Part shown: positions 11,501-23,006 of the stretch, piece after piece | Layout of the letters: the number at the start of each line of letters is the position of its first letter | Position numbering within the stretch: position 1 is the first letter of the stretch | Made by a program: the position numbers and the translations under genes | Source: Thelonectria olida | Lineage: Eukaryota; Ascomycota; Sordariomycetes; Hypocreales; Nectriaceae | Reading direction: 5' to 3' | Assembly (NCBI GenBank): GCA_020736575.1 | Contig: JAGPYM010000016.1 | Location: forward strand, 372,001 to 436,000 | DNA length: 64,000 nucleotides | The notes under the pieces: model-generated | The model's input: the letters and a program-made list of their open reading frames with translations, nothing else | What the model was told of the DNA's origin: nothing | The model's database searches: none

Positions 11501-11979
11501 CAGCAAAAGCTGGCGTTGACTTCTCGTCGTCTTGTTGTCTCTCCTCCCTGCATTGCCGGATTCTTGTCGCTTCTACTCCTTGCACTGATGTTGTCTCTTC
11601 TCTCCTATCTGCCTTACCCAACCTCCCGTCTCAATGTACGTGGCGTGACGCACTCCGGCCTGATCTCGCGCCCAGGAATCTCAGGCGGCCGCTGCGAGCC
11701 TGCAACTCATCGATCCATCATCTCCAGCATCGTCGGGATGGGTCTCAGTGACCCAATAGTTTCCTTTGGGTTAGCATTTGGTTCTCGAACGGAAAAAGCA
11801 ACGGTCACGATGATATTGTGTTGGGGTTGAAAAGGGCGGAGGCCTCGGTGTTCTTTCTGCGATGGCCGAACCGTCTTACGCAACTGGCCTCACGATTCTC
11901 CCACGTCTCAGCCAGGGTCTTGCTTTTGTATGCCCTTAAACCTTTTTCGAGAGAGCAACAGAACTCCAGGCCTGCAACG
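8508..11979. other. 3.5-kb gene-poor region
   Basis: Only short, mutually overlapping frames without domains occur here. A TAGG x4 microsatellite lies at 9552-9567. Strong pyrimidine tracts (runs of C and CT, about 11350-11640) resemble fungal core promoters or 5' leaders and precede the tentative gene at 11980. A degenerate tRNA-like patch near 9985-10045 is not convincing. A long leader or regulatory region for the downstream gene is possible. Confidence 0.5.
9552..9567. repeat. TAGG tetranucleotide microsatellite (4 copies)
   Basis: Four perfect tandem copies of TAGG in non-coding DNA. A short simple repeat with no sign of function. Confidence 0.8.
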
Positions 11980-12520
11980 ATGGTGTCTTCGATAACATTC
12001 GTCAACAGCGTTAGCCTTCAGTCCGAGTGAGTGCTTGACACCTCCTAGTCTGTGGTTATATCTTCCCGACCTTGCTTGTGTTGCTATCCACCTTGCACCG
12101 ACAATCTAGGGATAATAGACTAACATCAGCGTACCTAGAGCACCCAGTTCGGCCAGCGACATACGGTCATCATCCACCTCGATAAAGAACCACCCGTCGA
12201 TCTCCCTGAGCCGCCATCTCTACAACATTGAAGACCCCATCAACTCTATGCTCCAAAACCCTGACCGAAGTGGCCCGTTGAGGTTCGGGTCTCCGACATA
12301 TTCAATGCCCGAGCCAAAAGCAAGGATCATTCGATATCATGCGAGGCCAAACGACTGTTCGAATTTGCTTCTGGGAATCGGTAGTCTATTCGACGGTGCG
12401 TACTGAGTTTGACGTCGAGCACGCTCTGAGTCCGCATGACTCTCGATATCGATTGTTGTCCTAGAATAAGGCAATATATGTGGGTTCCCAGTGGTTCAAG
12501 TTCTAATGAAATTCTTCTAA
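11980..12520 (+). CDS. Tentative short unknown gene with two introns
   Basis: I do not recognise this protein. From the ATG at 11980, a 47-bp exon ends at a GTGAGT donor (12027). A GACTAAC branch and a TAG acceptor (12138) lead into an open frame of about 90 codons rich in Ser, Pro and Arg with balanced codon use. The frame closes at 12411, or continues through a second possible intron (GTGCGT donor near 12400, AAG acceptor before 12470) for another 16 codons to TAA at 12518-12520. It lies downstream of pyrimidine-rich promoter-like DNA, which supports a transcribed unit. No domain, signal peptide or membrane segment is seen. A frame of this length can arise by chance, so it could be a leader exon of a non-coding RNA or nothing. 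Confidence 0.25.
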
Positions 12521-13020
12521 CACATTAAAGGGTTTCGTGTCTTTTCCTATGCTTTCTGGACCATTTCCCCGGGGCCCCATGTTATTGATGTGTTGGAGAC
12601 ATATGTGGCGAACTGGTCACGTCGAAAGTTGGGTTGATGAACGATTTAGTATCTTGATCTCGGAACAGTGGGCTTGGTCCATGCCGAACTCGTTATACTA
12701 TTACGAAAAAGCCTAGACTGGTGTTACAAGAGAAGTCTAGATTCATTGTCAATACGAGTCTGCCCATCTGAGCATGCTGGCCTGGAAATGAAACTCCAGA
12801 TACTCTGAGCAAGCACCAACCAGTAGCTTGATCAAACATACACCTTCATACCTATATCATGTCATGCAGCTCAACATGCTTGTCAAACAGCAAAAAGTGG
12901 AGAAGTGTATGAATGCCATTTAAACCATGAAGGGTTGAAGACTTAGCTATCCGGGACCTTGGCGACCTGGGCACACAGTCCATTGCAATTCCACACTTTT
13001 AGCTGATCTGAAGCTTTGGT
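12521..13020. other. Intergenic, nothing seen
   Basis: 500 bp with stops in all frames and no recognisable element, lying 3' of the zinc-ribbon gene. Confidence 0.4.
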
Positions 13021-13287
13021 TTAGAATTCATGAGGCACTTCAATGAGCCTGCACCTGGCGCACTTCCACCGGTCTTGACCATCCTTGTACATATACTCCA
13101 AAGGAGCTTGCATGCCGCAACCTGTGCACACAAGCCCATCGACGGTATCCTGAATTTGTATCAATTCCACAGATTTCTCCCGGAGGATCTGGAGGAAGCA
13201 TTCCTTGCAATAAGATTCCCAAATACGCTTCGCAGGCTCGCCGCAGCCGACGCATGCGCAAATTCCGTTTGTTAGGCGCCCGGGCAT
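13021..13287 (-). CDS. Small double zinc-ribbon protein
   Basis: Intronless, 88 residues, start ATG at 13287. Nine cysteines form two apparent four-cysteine metal sites: C12-x2-C15 with C27-x2-C30, and C54-x2-C57 with C76-x2-C79, each built like a zinc ribbon (knuckles separated by 11 and 18 residues). C10 is extra. A 20-residue acidic/hydrophobic helix joins the halves. The regular knuckle spacing is unlikely by chance, so I take it as a real gene though it is short. No signal peptide; an intracellular protein- or nucleic-acid-binding role is inferred from the fold only. I do not recognise a family. Neighbouring DNA is gene-poor on both sides. Confidence 0.55.
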   Translation of the reverse strand: MPGRLTNGICACVGCGEPAKRIWESYCKECFLQILREKSVELIQIQDTVDGLVCTGCGMQAPLEYMYKDGQDRWKCARCRLIEVPHEF

Positions 13288-14507
13288 GATGAGATACTGC
13301 TAATGTCTGTAGATTGACAGAAAAGGTGATTTAAATCAGTAATGGTATGAGGTTAGAACTTGGGAAACTGATCTGGGCTTGAAGACTCTTGTAGAATATA
13401 TGCCCAGCTTGCATCGCCTCATCACTGGTAATGCTAGTGGTGAAGGCAGGACAGGGTGAAGTGTTGATCACTATGGACTGGCTACGCAAATCGCTCAAGT
13501 AAATGATTCATGCCTTATTTAATGCGGATGTTGGTAGAATTAAAACAATTGATCACACCTGATATGGCCTGTCGGTGGCTCCTCTGTTTCTACTCCCCTT
13601 GAATGTGATGGTGAACAGCCTCAATCCAAAGCAACGCTCGAATGGCATAGCCGTTCTTGTCAACCTCTTTCCCCGTCTCTAAGTTTGGCACAACTGTATT
13701 AACTTAACTGTTCTTGGTAGTTTTCTTTAATCTTGAGCTTGTCCGCCAAAACAACTAACTTTGCAACCGATTTCGACAGCGGCCAGTCTTAGGCATCTCG
13801 GCGCCTTGCCTCCCTGGTCTCATTCCGAGACGCGTCACTTGCGCAATGGAGCCAGAACTGCTCCTCGCATCGGGCACAGCGCATTCCGCGCTGGCTTTAA
13901 TAACATCAATGCGGCATACGGAAGCTATGAAGACCACCTTGGTCGAACTGCGAGCGTTGTCGTCTTGGTATAGCTCAGGATTTAGACTACCTATTCGCAC
14001 GCACTATATCTCTTGGCTAGATAATGTGCGTATGCCACTTCAAGTGCAAAACCAAGATTGTCAAGTCTGCTCACTTATACTCAGGCGGTGACACACATCA
14101 AAGATGACAAGCTTCGCTTTTGGGCGAAAGGGGGACGGGGGAGGATGCACATCAACCAACATTGGCAGCATTCTTACAAAGAGCCCCTGTATTTGCTACG
14201 GTCCGTGCCTGTAATCCATCGCGCGATTAGTGCAAGCACTGAAAGAGTTCTTATTATTCATGGTTGCAGTTGAACGGTTGAACGAGGCGCAGTGTCGGAA
14301 ACCCCAGAGTGCTCTGAACAAAGGACTTGTTGGAGCTGCCGAGGATATGAATGAAAGGAACTCGGCCTGTCGAGTTCCCGAATATCGGTCCCCTTTTCAC
14401 CATCGTCGGAAGTCAGAAAATCTTCAGCATAATGCGCACTTTCCCAAAATATACCCAGTCTTTCACCTGGCCACCTTGACGGTCTGGCCCGCAGCCTCAC
14501 CTCAGCC
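13288..14507. other. Gene-poor stretch
   Basis: 1.2 kb with only short frames lacking domains or coding character. The first part should be the promoter of the zinc-ribbon gene and the last part that of the frameshifted unknown at 14508. Confidence 0.4.
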
Positions 14508-15174
14508 ATGGACCACTGCATTGAATACCCCCTTACAAAATCCGACTTTGAGATTGGCCAAGGCAAAAGCTCGTGGTGGTACGAACAGGCCCTGAAGGTT
14601 GACGAGAACAGTTGGTTTGTTGGAGGAAAATTTCTCCTCTCGCGCCACAAGTCCAGGCCAGAGAAGAAGCAAAGCGAAACCGTGTGGGAGAAGGACGGGC
14701 TTTTCTACAAAGTCTCCATTGCACCGGAGAATGTTTTCTTTAGGGCAGGCTGGGAATTGCCCCCGAAATCCCAACACCTTGAGCCAGATGAATGCTGCAC
14801 CCACTTCTCAATTTTTGGCTTCCTTGTCAGCCTCGACCTCAACGACCAGCCACCCTGCGCCCTCCACTTCATCAGATCGCACAAAGGCATACTCAAAGGC
14901 TTGGAAGAGTCCACGCCGAAATGTCGGTTTCATGGTTCTTGAACGACTTGCCCTGGACTCTCGCGCCAAGTATTGGGAAGAGGCGAGACAAGACGGATCG
15001 TTGCAGTCTGCTCTAAAGCTCACCGGAATCTTCCATCTCGATAAAATCATTGCCAACGGGACCGATAAGCCTCTAGGCGTTCAGGTTTGGGGAGACCTCT
15101 GGATGGAGACACCGCCTCGTCATCGGCTTCTACATAGTTCCGTAATCCTAACGAACAGACGAGGGAGTGGGTAA
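14508..15174 (+). CDS. Unknown protein split over two frames near 14928
   Basis: Not recognised. The ATG at 14508 (CAGCCATGG) opens a 144-codon frame with coding-like composition (many Trp, Lys, Glu). It stops at 14942, just where the +1 frame becomes coding-like and runs to 15174 (about 78 codons, rich in charged residues, with a V-Q-V-W-G-D-L-W block near the end). Dropping one T from the TTT at 14928-14930 would join them smoothly. Alternatively a weak 46-bp intron beginning near 14936 with a GTTCTT donor could join them. So this is either a frameshifted gene, a sequencing indel or a poorly predicted splice. No signal peptide or membrane segment. Confidence 0.4.
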
Positions 15175-16569
15175 CGCTCTTGTCTGAGGTACCAGACCTG
15201 CTGTAGAGTATGGTTAGATTACTGCACCGGAGTTGAGTTTGCTTTGTTTCTGTTTGTTTTCTTTATAAGGTGGCTCTGAGCACACGGTACATAGTTAGAT
15301 TGAATCAAGACAATTGTTTGGTTGTGTGCAAATTCTCTCTGCTACTACCGACCGGTGTAATTGGAAAAAAAGATTGAAGTCAAGCGCACAAAGCGAGTAT
15401 ACCAATCCCCATACCAGCATGAATCCCGCCATTCAATGTGGCAGGCGAATTGAGAATTTAACCTTCTCCCTCTTTATCCCTTTCTCCATCCGTAACCCGG
15501 CTCAGCTCGTCTCGCTGGTCGTAAGTCACCAACGCGGCACAGAAGAAGGCGGCAGACTGCAAAAGGAGCCCCAGAACGACGACAGACCTAAGTAAATATT
15601 CGGGTCGCTTTTTGATGCCAACATTCAGGGAGAGATTGGGGGAACATCCCTTATTCGGGGCTGCCATTTGTTCTCTTTGTCTGTCTTCTAGAACACCATG
15701 GTGCGATTCGGGCCACAGGGGTAGTCAGCCACCAACAACAGACGTCATGGATGGAATGAGGGGGTGAGGTGGCTCGGGGACCTGGTTAATGGACCATGTT
15801 GGCACCTTCGGGCAAATTCACGATAACTGACAAGACCACAGATATGCTCGCGCTGACCAGAGAAAGATGCTCTTCTGAATTCATTTTGATTTGCTCTTGG
15901 ATGATGGTGACGTAGATGGCGTGAGCAAACAGCGGGTGCAGGGGAGGGGAGACCGCCTTTAGAAAGTGTTAATGATCAGTCATATTCTTCAGCAAGAGCC
16001 TTCGTACGATGGTTCTTCAGGTAGTACTTACTCTGCTTAGGAGCTCAGTTTCTCCGGACTAACAAAGAAAAGGCTCAAAGTGGCTTGCAAGTTTTAGAAA
16101 GAGGACACTGCATGCTGTTGCAAGCTTCAACATCAGGAGATGCAGACACAGTTGGAAGCTAGGTATGAAAGGTTTCTAATTTACTGCCCCTGATGGATCT
16201 TGCATTGCTGTCACAGTAGATGGTGAAACTATCAGCGAAAGCTTGTAAGTCCGAACCTGGCAAACTGCCACTCAGGGCTACACCAACGACTTTCACCTTC
16301 ACTGCCATGCGGAAGAACGCGACCATCACCTCGCCTCCCGCTATGCACGCTTCTGCTGTGTGCTCTACGAGCGGATACACGATCATGAGCTGTGGCGCTC
16401 TCCTTACGCCCCACGAACCCGGATTTCCTGTCCATCCACTCCAAGAAGGTAGTTAAGGTGTTCACATCTCGTTCTGACGGCTCCGGAAGCTGCACGTGAC
16501 CGGCTGCTAAAACCAAACTTCACCCCATTCGACCAACAACGAGGCATCTCCTGCATCGACTCGATCAAC
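15175..16569. other. Gene-poor stretch
   Basis: 1.4 kb without a supportable gene; frames of 70-100 codons overlap on both strands and show no domain. The end is presumably the promoter of the gene at 16570. Confidence 0.4.
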
Positions 16570-17685
16570 ATGACGGAAAAGTCGTCAGGAATGAGCGAAT
16601 TGCTGACCGTCATCATCACGACCTCAGTAACGCCATCTTCACCTTCAACCGACCTCGTGTCCTCGGTTTTGGACTCTTTTAAGCAGCACTGTCCAAGCTT
16701 ACTCAAGTGCAGGGCGATCGTCGTCTTTGACGGCTACGATCAAGTCGTCACCACCGCCCGCCTGAAGAAGGGTTGCGTCACCAGAGACCAGGCCAGAGAT
16801 TTCGACGCTTACAGGGAGAATGTGAAGGACCTCATTCTTAGCCAGTACCTCCATGGAAGCGATAGCACTGTACTCACCAGAGGCGACGCCGAAGCCGAAT
16901 ATGGCAGTGCGCATGGTGCTCACAATGTTGTGCCTTATGCAACTTCGCAAACTCACGATAAAAGGGTAACGTTTATAGAGCCTACGAGGAGACTTGGCTT
17001 TGGCCTAGCTGTGCGCTCGGCTCTCAGAATGACAGAAACTCCATACGTCTGGGTACAACAGCACGATTGGGTCATGGTCTCTGACTTTCCCATTGAGCCT
17101 TTGCTGGAGATTATGATGAATTCGAAATCCGACCCCGAGATTCCAATCAAATACGTGTGTTTACCGGCCGTCCGCATGCTATCCTATGCAGCTTCTGCAG
17201 ACGTCGTCGACTTTCCTGCTTTGAAGAATCTGGCCTCGACACTAAAGCGAGACTTTCAGCCAAAAATGGACTCCGACGTTACCGTGCCTCTAACGCCAAT
17301 GTTCTTCTGGCATGACAAACCGCATGTCGCGTCGACAAGTCACTACCTAGAACGCGTGTTTCCATCCCGGTTGGCGATGCTTCGCGGGGATTTTATCGAG
17401 GATAAGATTGGCCAACGTGCCAGGGCACAGATGAAGGACGGACTGGTAAGGTCTGACGAGGTCTTGTACTAATGGATAATTATTGACAGCATCCAGTGGA
17501 CGAAGTGGGCAACTTGGTTATACTACCCTGATGAGGGCAAGCAATTGTGTCTTCGACACCTACAAGGCAGGACGCGAGACACAGCGGACAAAGAGATCGA
17601 AAGAGGCATGTTATGGCGACAGAAGAACGAAGCTGCGGCCCGCTCGACTGTTGTGGAGGTCTCTTCAAAGGAGAATCGACTTTAG
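16570..17685 (+). CDS. Conserved glycosyltransferase-like protein (GT-A type, uncertain)
   Basis: Two exons (16570-17445 and 17497-17685) over a 51-bp intron; 354 residues. The nearer CAG acceptor (17489) would give a premature stop, whereas the ATCCAG acceptor at 17496 opens a 62-codon exon with W-x-K-W-x-T-W-L-Y-Y-P. The protein begins with a hydrophobic beta strand (L-T-V-I-I-T-T), then V-V-F-D-G-Y near residue 52 and V-W-V-Q-Q-H-D-W-V around 159-167. This resembles the nucleotide-sugar fold of small GT-A glycosyltransferases, where an acidic motif binds metal and UDP-sugar. No signal peptide or transmembrane segment, so cytosolic. I do not recognise a named family; the function is inference. 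Confidence 0.6.
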
Positions 17686-17905
17686 AAGAGACTCGGGGCA
17701 TGTCATAGAGGGAAAAGATATAGAAAATGGCGAGGGCGTTTCTCACTGCAACCATCACATCTAGACAGCTGATGGACGACTTTATGCATAGAAAGTATCT
17801 TACAAGAACAACTTAAACATCAAGTGCATTCCAATTCCTGACAAACTCCAACAAATGCTGCGAACGCCTCGACCTATGCCCCAGGTTAACAGTCGGGGCT
17901 TAGCC

Positions 17906-20406
17906 TCACCATAGTGAATATTCGTTTGTGTTCAAATCGTGAAACACCCAGCCGCTCGGGTTTAGGTCTGACAAGTCAAACTGCATATCAGTCATCTAGA
18001 AAATGATTAGCATACTGTTTTCGACTCGTAAGGCACTGAAGCCTACCATGAAGCCCCATCCATCACCCATATCACCTGGCGTATTGGTCAAGTCCATCTC
18101 ATCGAGGCTATCTGCCGTATCGGTCGTCTCATCGTGTGATTCGCCAGCAAACTTGTTGAGGATCTCCAAGCAGACGTCCTCGGCGTCTTCTGTGGCTTTC
18201 AGCAACATCTCAGGAAGTTTGTCCTTTTCAACGCCCGCGAGGATGCCTTTAATTTCGGTGGCAACGAGAGTAGTGAAGATGTAGCCTTTGATGTTGGTTT
18301 TTCCGGTGCGAATGCACTGCAATGACCAATCTGTCATTTCGTCCAAGACCGAGAGAAGATCTGGTCGGATGCTCGCAGGGCCAAGACCGGCCTCCTCTTG
18401 TGCCTGTGTCCTGATCTCTGCCGATATGAATAGGCACGCCTGCATAGCGACATATCGGAAGAAGCCTGACCCACATGCCGCCAGACGAGAGAGATCGGTC
18501 TCTGTTGAGTGCGTTTCCTGATCCTTGGAGAGGGGAGCAACGATGCGAGCGGAAGGATACACAGCTCCCCATACTTGGAGCGCAGTATCAGCGACGACCT
18601 TTCTAGAGAATGCGTACTTTGCCTCGGTCAAGGAAGACCCGAAAAATGGTATGTGCAGAGCGAGACTGTAGCGACGGAGAATAAAATCGACCACTTCAAT
18701 TGCATACGGTGAGGGCGCGGAGGATCGGGATAGAACACACGCCCTCAGGGTCCGGCCAATGTCCTTGTAGGCTGTCCGGAGCTCTGCATCGAGCTTCAAC
18801 GTTTCTTCGTACGAGCTGCGTGCATTGAGGCCGTTCAAAGATTTAGCTATTGCGAGACGTACTGGGAACGTCTTGCGTAGGGCAATCGCAATTGAGACTT
18901 GACTGAATTGATGATCTGGCTTGAGAACTGGATCTTCTGACAGCAGTTGATCGTCATCGAGGTTACCGGGTGGCTCTGTGTTGAAATCGTCCAGTGAGAG
19001 CAGTGGCGGGCCCCCAGCAGTCAGGCTCGTATCCAAGGCAATCTCGAGCACGGTATTCCAGAGCCGCCTTCGCATCTCGGCAGCAAAAGTCGTCCTCTTT
19101 GGCAGACGCGAGGGATCCTGGTGCAAGCCCATGTAGATAGCCGTTCGCATGACCTCGCCGGCTGAAATCCAGACGAGGTCTCCACCTACGCCTACAGTCT
19201 CTCGGGCGATGAGGAGCAGGATGTGTGTTTGCAAGATGGGAATGGTTAGTCTTGACTTGTATTCTGGCTGCCAAAGCCACGTCTGCGCCTCGTAAACCCA
19301 ACGGACGGCAGAGGAACGGAGGGAAAATGATTCATCGTAGGTGACAGCACCGATAGCAAGGGCCAACTTGACCTGGACAAGGAACGCCGTATCTCGAGTT
19401 GCTCCATGGACGTAGAGTTCTTCATAGGCTCTCTTGAATGATGGGATGAGAAGCACTCGATAAATGCTCTCTGATGTGAAAAGATAGCGTTCAATGAGCT
19501 CGTCTGCGATGTCTTTTGGAGGCAGATCAGGCGTGGGGGGTACAGGCCACGAAGGTGCACGTCTCGCCTTGATGAGCCTCCCGAGAGATTTACATTTGGC
19601 CATGTTGGTTGACGCCTTTGACGATTGATCTCGCACATATGGCTCGATGGCCTCGAACACACCCAGAAACTGCCCCCGATTAGCTGATTCACTCTGCGTC
19701 GCGCATGACGGATCGACGGAGGAACCCGTACCAAAGTAACACCGTTAATCCAATGGCTCTGACCAAACAGCTGCGTCTTGTGCATGACACTGCGACTCCC
19801 CATCTGGATCTTGGCATCGAAAATGACTTTCTGTGGTTGAAGATAGACGGTTCCGCCGATACCCGAACTCGCGAATTCCATGTCACAACCGGGTCCTGTC
19901 GCATCATTTGAGTCTCTGGCGCGTTTTTCCGACTGGGCCAACTGGTTTTCGAGTTCTCGAATTCTTTGTTTCATGGACTCTAGATCGGCAAACGAGACCT
20001 GGCTGGCGGGCGTGGACGCCGTTGTCGAGCTGGAGGGGAGTGACTTGGGAGCATGGCTCGGAAGGGTGGATTTCTCGCTTGCGGTGGCAGAAGATCTATC
20101 TTCGAATGTCGAGTAATCATATCTTGGCAACGATGAGGTGCTTGAGGGCTCGATAGGCCTGGGACGGGGGCCTGCTTGAGCCGCTTGGCGGAGTGGTGGA
20201 GGAGGTGGGTTTTCGTAGACGCATTCCTGGCTCTTTGAGCGCACGCAATTGCTGCATGGAATTTCCCGATTGCATCGGATCTTACGGCGCCGACAAAGAG
20301 CACATGAACTATCAACCAGTCAACAAACTGGGCGAATAAACCCGTCATAACGGAAGTCTCTGCCATACATGGCTGGTCTCCTGCGTCGACGCTCGGGTTC
20401 TGGCAT
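17906..20406 (-). CDS. Zn2Cys6 transcription factor with fungal-specific domain
   Basis: Four exons: 20406-20369, 20308-19732, 19669-18047 and 17995-17906, with introns of 60, 62 and 51 bp; phases match throughout, giving 775 residues. The binuclear zinc cluster is C15-C18-C25-C31-C34-C42 (spacing 2-6-5-2-7). A short Leu/Gln/Arg-rich coiled coil near residues 110-130 probably mediates dimerisation. The middle homology region (Fungal_trans type) starts around residue 225 and covers most of the rest. Nuclear regulator binding CGG triplets. It is divergent from an MFS transporter 444 bp away, and the shared promoter has a CGG-N6-CCG site, suggesting it controls that transporter. The start is uncertain: the frame is open a little upstream of the chosen ATG, and an extra 5' exon is possible. 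Confidence 0.88.
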
Positions 20407-20671
20407 GGCGAAAGTAGAGTCGACGGTTTGATCTACAATTATCCGTGTGAGCGGTATGCAATGTTATCAGGGAGGAAATCGGAGAAGACAACTTGATGCC
20501 ATCTCCGACGGGCATAAGAATAAGAACTTTCTGAGGAACGATGGAAGAAGAGAAGGAGGAAGCTGATCTTCGGCCCCTTAGTCGGCTTTTGCGTCTTTGG
20601 GCCGTATTGCCCGCCATACACCGACAGACTCTTCTTTTTCATTGGTGGGCTTGTCGAGGCCGATACAAGCA

Positions 20672-20683
20672 CGGTTATACCCG
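20672..20683. promoter_or_regulatory. CGG-N6-CCG candidate Zn2Cys6 binding site
   Basis: Inverted CGG triplets six bases apart, the geometry known for PPR1/UaY-type zinc cluster proteins. It lies between a zinc cluster gene and a transporter. Binding is inferred. Confidence 0.4.
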
Positions 20684-20745
20684 AATAGCGTCATCTCCGA
20701 TCTGAGAGCATCAAGACGAAGAGCTCCAGCGAATTACTCAGAGAG

Positions 20746-20752
20746 TATAAAA
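20746..20752 (+). promoter_or_regulatory. TATA box of MFS transporter
   Basis: A TATAAAA heptamer 99 bp before the start codon at 20851, at a typical fungal distance. Confidence 0.5.
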
Positions 20753-20850
20753 GATCATATCCCACACAGAACGTAGAATGATTCTGAGAATGACAGTGAG
20801 ATATAAACCTGGTTCCCATTCTTCACATACTACATCTTCCATTACCTACA

Positions 20851-22204
20851 ATGTCCAACTCAGGTCTGGACCAAGAAGCTTCAAGTTCCGCCGCCGAAGA
20901 CGGACGAGGCATCATGGCCGCTTTGGATAATCAAGAAAAGGATCCCCCTCACTTCGAAGCTGCTCCAGATGGCGGTATCGTAGCTTGGCTCGTGGCCACT
21001 GGAGCCGCCTTTGTCTTCTTCTGCGGTTTGGGATTCGCAAACTCATTCGGCATTTTCCAACAATATTACATGTCGCACCAACTTCAGGGAGACTCGGAAG
21101 ATAAAGTCGCCTGGATCGGATCCCTGTCGGCCTTTCTTCAATTCGCAGTGGGCGCTGTGGCGGGACCTTTGTTTGATCGCTACGGCGCATGGGTATGTTC
21201 GTTGAGGATGATGGTGGTTGGGTTTCACTGACACCGGCAATCAGGTTGTTCGACCTTCGATGATTATCTACGTGTTCGCCCTCATGATGTTGAGCCTGTG
21301 CTCCAAGTACTGGCAGCTCATGCTCGTACACGGCGTTCTCATCGGGGCCATCATGGGTGTACTCATGTTTCCCGCCATAGCCGCCGTGTCTCAATACTTT
21401 GAGAAGAAACGCGCTGCGGTCCTAGGCTTGGCCATTTCGGGGTCATCCATCGGGGGCATAGTCGTTCCAATCGCTCTATCCAAGATGCTCAACGAATCCT
21501 CTCTCGGCTTTGGCTGGACTGTGCGAATCATCGGGTTTGTCATGTTGCCCCTGTTGGCTTTCGCCTGCATCACCATCAAGCCTCGGTTGCCGCCTCGAAC
21601 AACAAATTTCTTCATCCTTGGCGCCTTCAAAGAGACAAACTTCGTACTCCTAATCATTGCCATGTTCTTCATGTTTGTCGGCATGTTCACTCCCTTGTTC
21701 TTTATGCCCACATATGGAGTTTATCGGGGAATGAACGCAACGCTTGCCTCATATCTTCTCGCCATTCTCAATGCGGCCTCAACCTTTGGCCGTGTTATTC
21801 CGGGTGTTTTGGCAGACAAATATGGGCCTCTGAACATCCTATGCGGTGCGGGCTTTGCCAATGGCATCGTCATTCTCTGCATGAACGTGGTGAAGTCGAA
21901 CGCGGGACTGATTGTTTACTCAGTCGTCTTTGGCTTCACCTCCGGGACCATCATATCGGGATCGGCGGCTGCATTCGCCAAGATTCCCAGGGACCCTCGA
22001 GATATGGGTACCTACACAGGAATGGGCATGGCGGTAGGCTCTTTGGCTGCTCTGATCGGTCCTCCTATCAACGGCGTGTTGATTGATAAGTACGGGGGGT
22101 TTCTTCAAGTGTCCATCTTTAGCGGAATCATGTGCCTTGTTGGTGGATTTGTAGTGCTGGTGTCCAAGGTTACAAGTACTGGAGGCATTATGGCTAGAAC
22201 CTAG
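20851..22204 (+). CDS. MFS transporter, monocarboxylate transporter (MCT) type
   Basis: Two exons (20851-21192 and 21245-22204) over a 52-bp intron (GTATGT to CAG), 433 residues. The N-terminal cytosolic part of about 40 residues ends in the P-D-G-G motif before the first helix, characteristic of fungal MCT-family (SLC16-like) permeases. Next come the G-x-F-Q-x-Y-Y segment, an F-D-R-Y-G-A loop corresponding to the MFS signature between helices 2 and 3, and roughly 12 hydrophobic segments. It sits in the plasma or an internal membrane and should carry monocarboxylates or related small acids; the substrate is unknown. Head-to-head arrangement with the Zn2Cys6 gene suggests local regulation. Confidence 0.88.
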
Positions 22205-23006
22205 GGAAAGGAGGCTCTATGTAGGATTTGGTGAACTTAAACTCTCTCTACTTAAGATACATGCATTACACACTTCACTTTTTCTTAATATCTACTACAG
22301 GGTATTAACACGCTAGATGCGGAAATGACTACAGAAAAGAGTAACATCTTATACTTGAAACACTGAACAAACTGGCTTTTAGAAAAAGGGGTGAAAAGAG
22401 TATGCGGATAAACAGCTTCCGGATATGGATGAGTGATAGCGTGTGAAGAGCAAGCTGACGCCGGCTAAATCCAAGATACTTCAAAGAAGAGGGCAATTTT
22501 TCCGCGAGAAGTAATATTGCTCATGCTTTAGCCACCCCCAACTTATCACAAGTATCCTCGGGATGCGGCATCATCGTTGCATTGACAAAGTGCAGGCTCG
22601 CTATAGTCGTCCAACCTTGGACGAGTTGATTGATGAGCTCCACCACGCATGGGTTGGAAGCAATTATTTGGAGTAGAGAACCCCGAACAAAGACCCTTGT
22701 CCTCGGCTGCTATTGATGGGATTCAGATACTCCTTGATCTAGTGTCATCGTTTCCCCGGCCCTTCTACTGCCTATGGCATTCATGCGTGCGGGGGACGGG
22801 GATGAGTGTGGGGAGAGCATTTACAGCGAGACCGCAACAGGCCATTCCTACCAATGACGAATGATGGTCGGTTTGACATATTGTTATTGGGCACACCCTG
22901 AAGTGAAGTGTTGGTATATCTAGTTAAAACAGACCTTTGCCCGTTGCGAAATGTCAATACAGCTGAGTGAGGACTTGCGCTTTGAACTCCTTAAGCTATA
23001 CCCATC
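22205..23006. other. Intergenic, upstream of carboxylesterase
   Basis: 802 bp containing the transporter 3' end and the esterase promoter. A 71-codon frame at 22649 lacks any domain. Nothing else seen. Confidence 0.4.

Larger units (their letters stand above)
20407..20850. promoter_or_regulatory. Divergent promoter, Zn2Cys6 regulator / MFS transporter
   Basis: 444 bp shared by the two start codons. It contains a CGG-TTATAC-CCG palindrome (20672-20683) and a TATAAAA box (20746-20752), about 100 bp before the transporter ATG. Confidence 0.6.

Noticed and set aside
11228..11830. 200-codon plus-strand frame
   Set aside because: Crosses C-runs and promoter-like CT tracts, has no domain, and codon use is unlike neighbouring genes.
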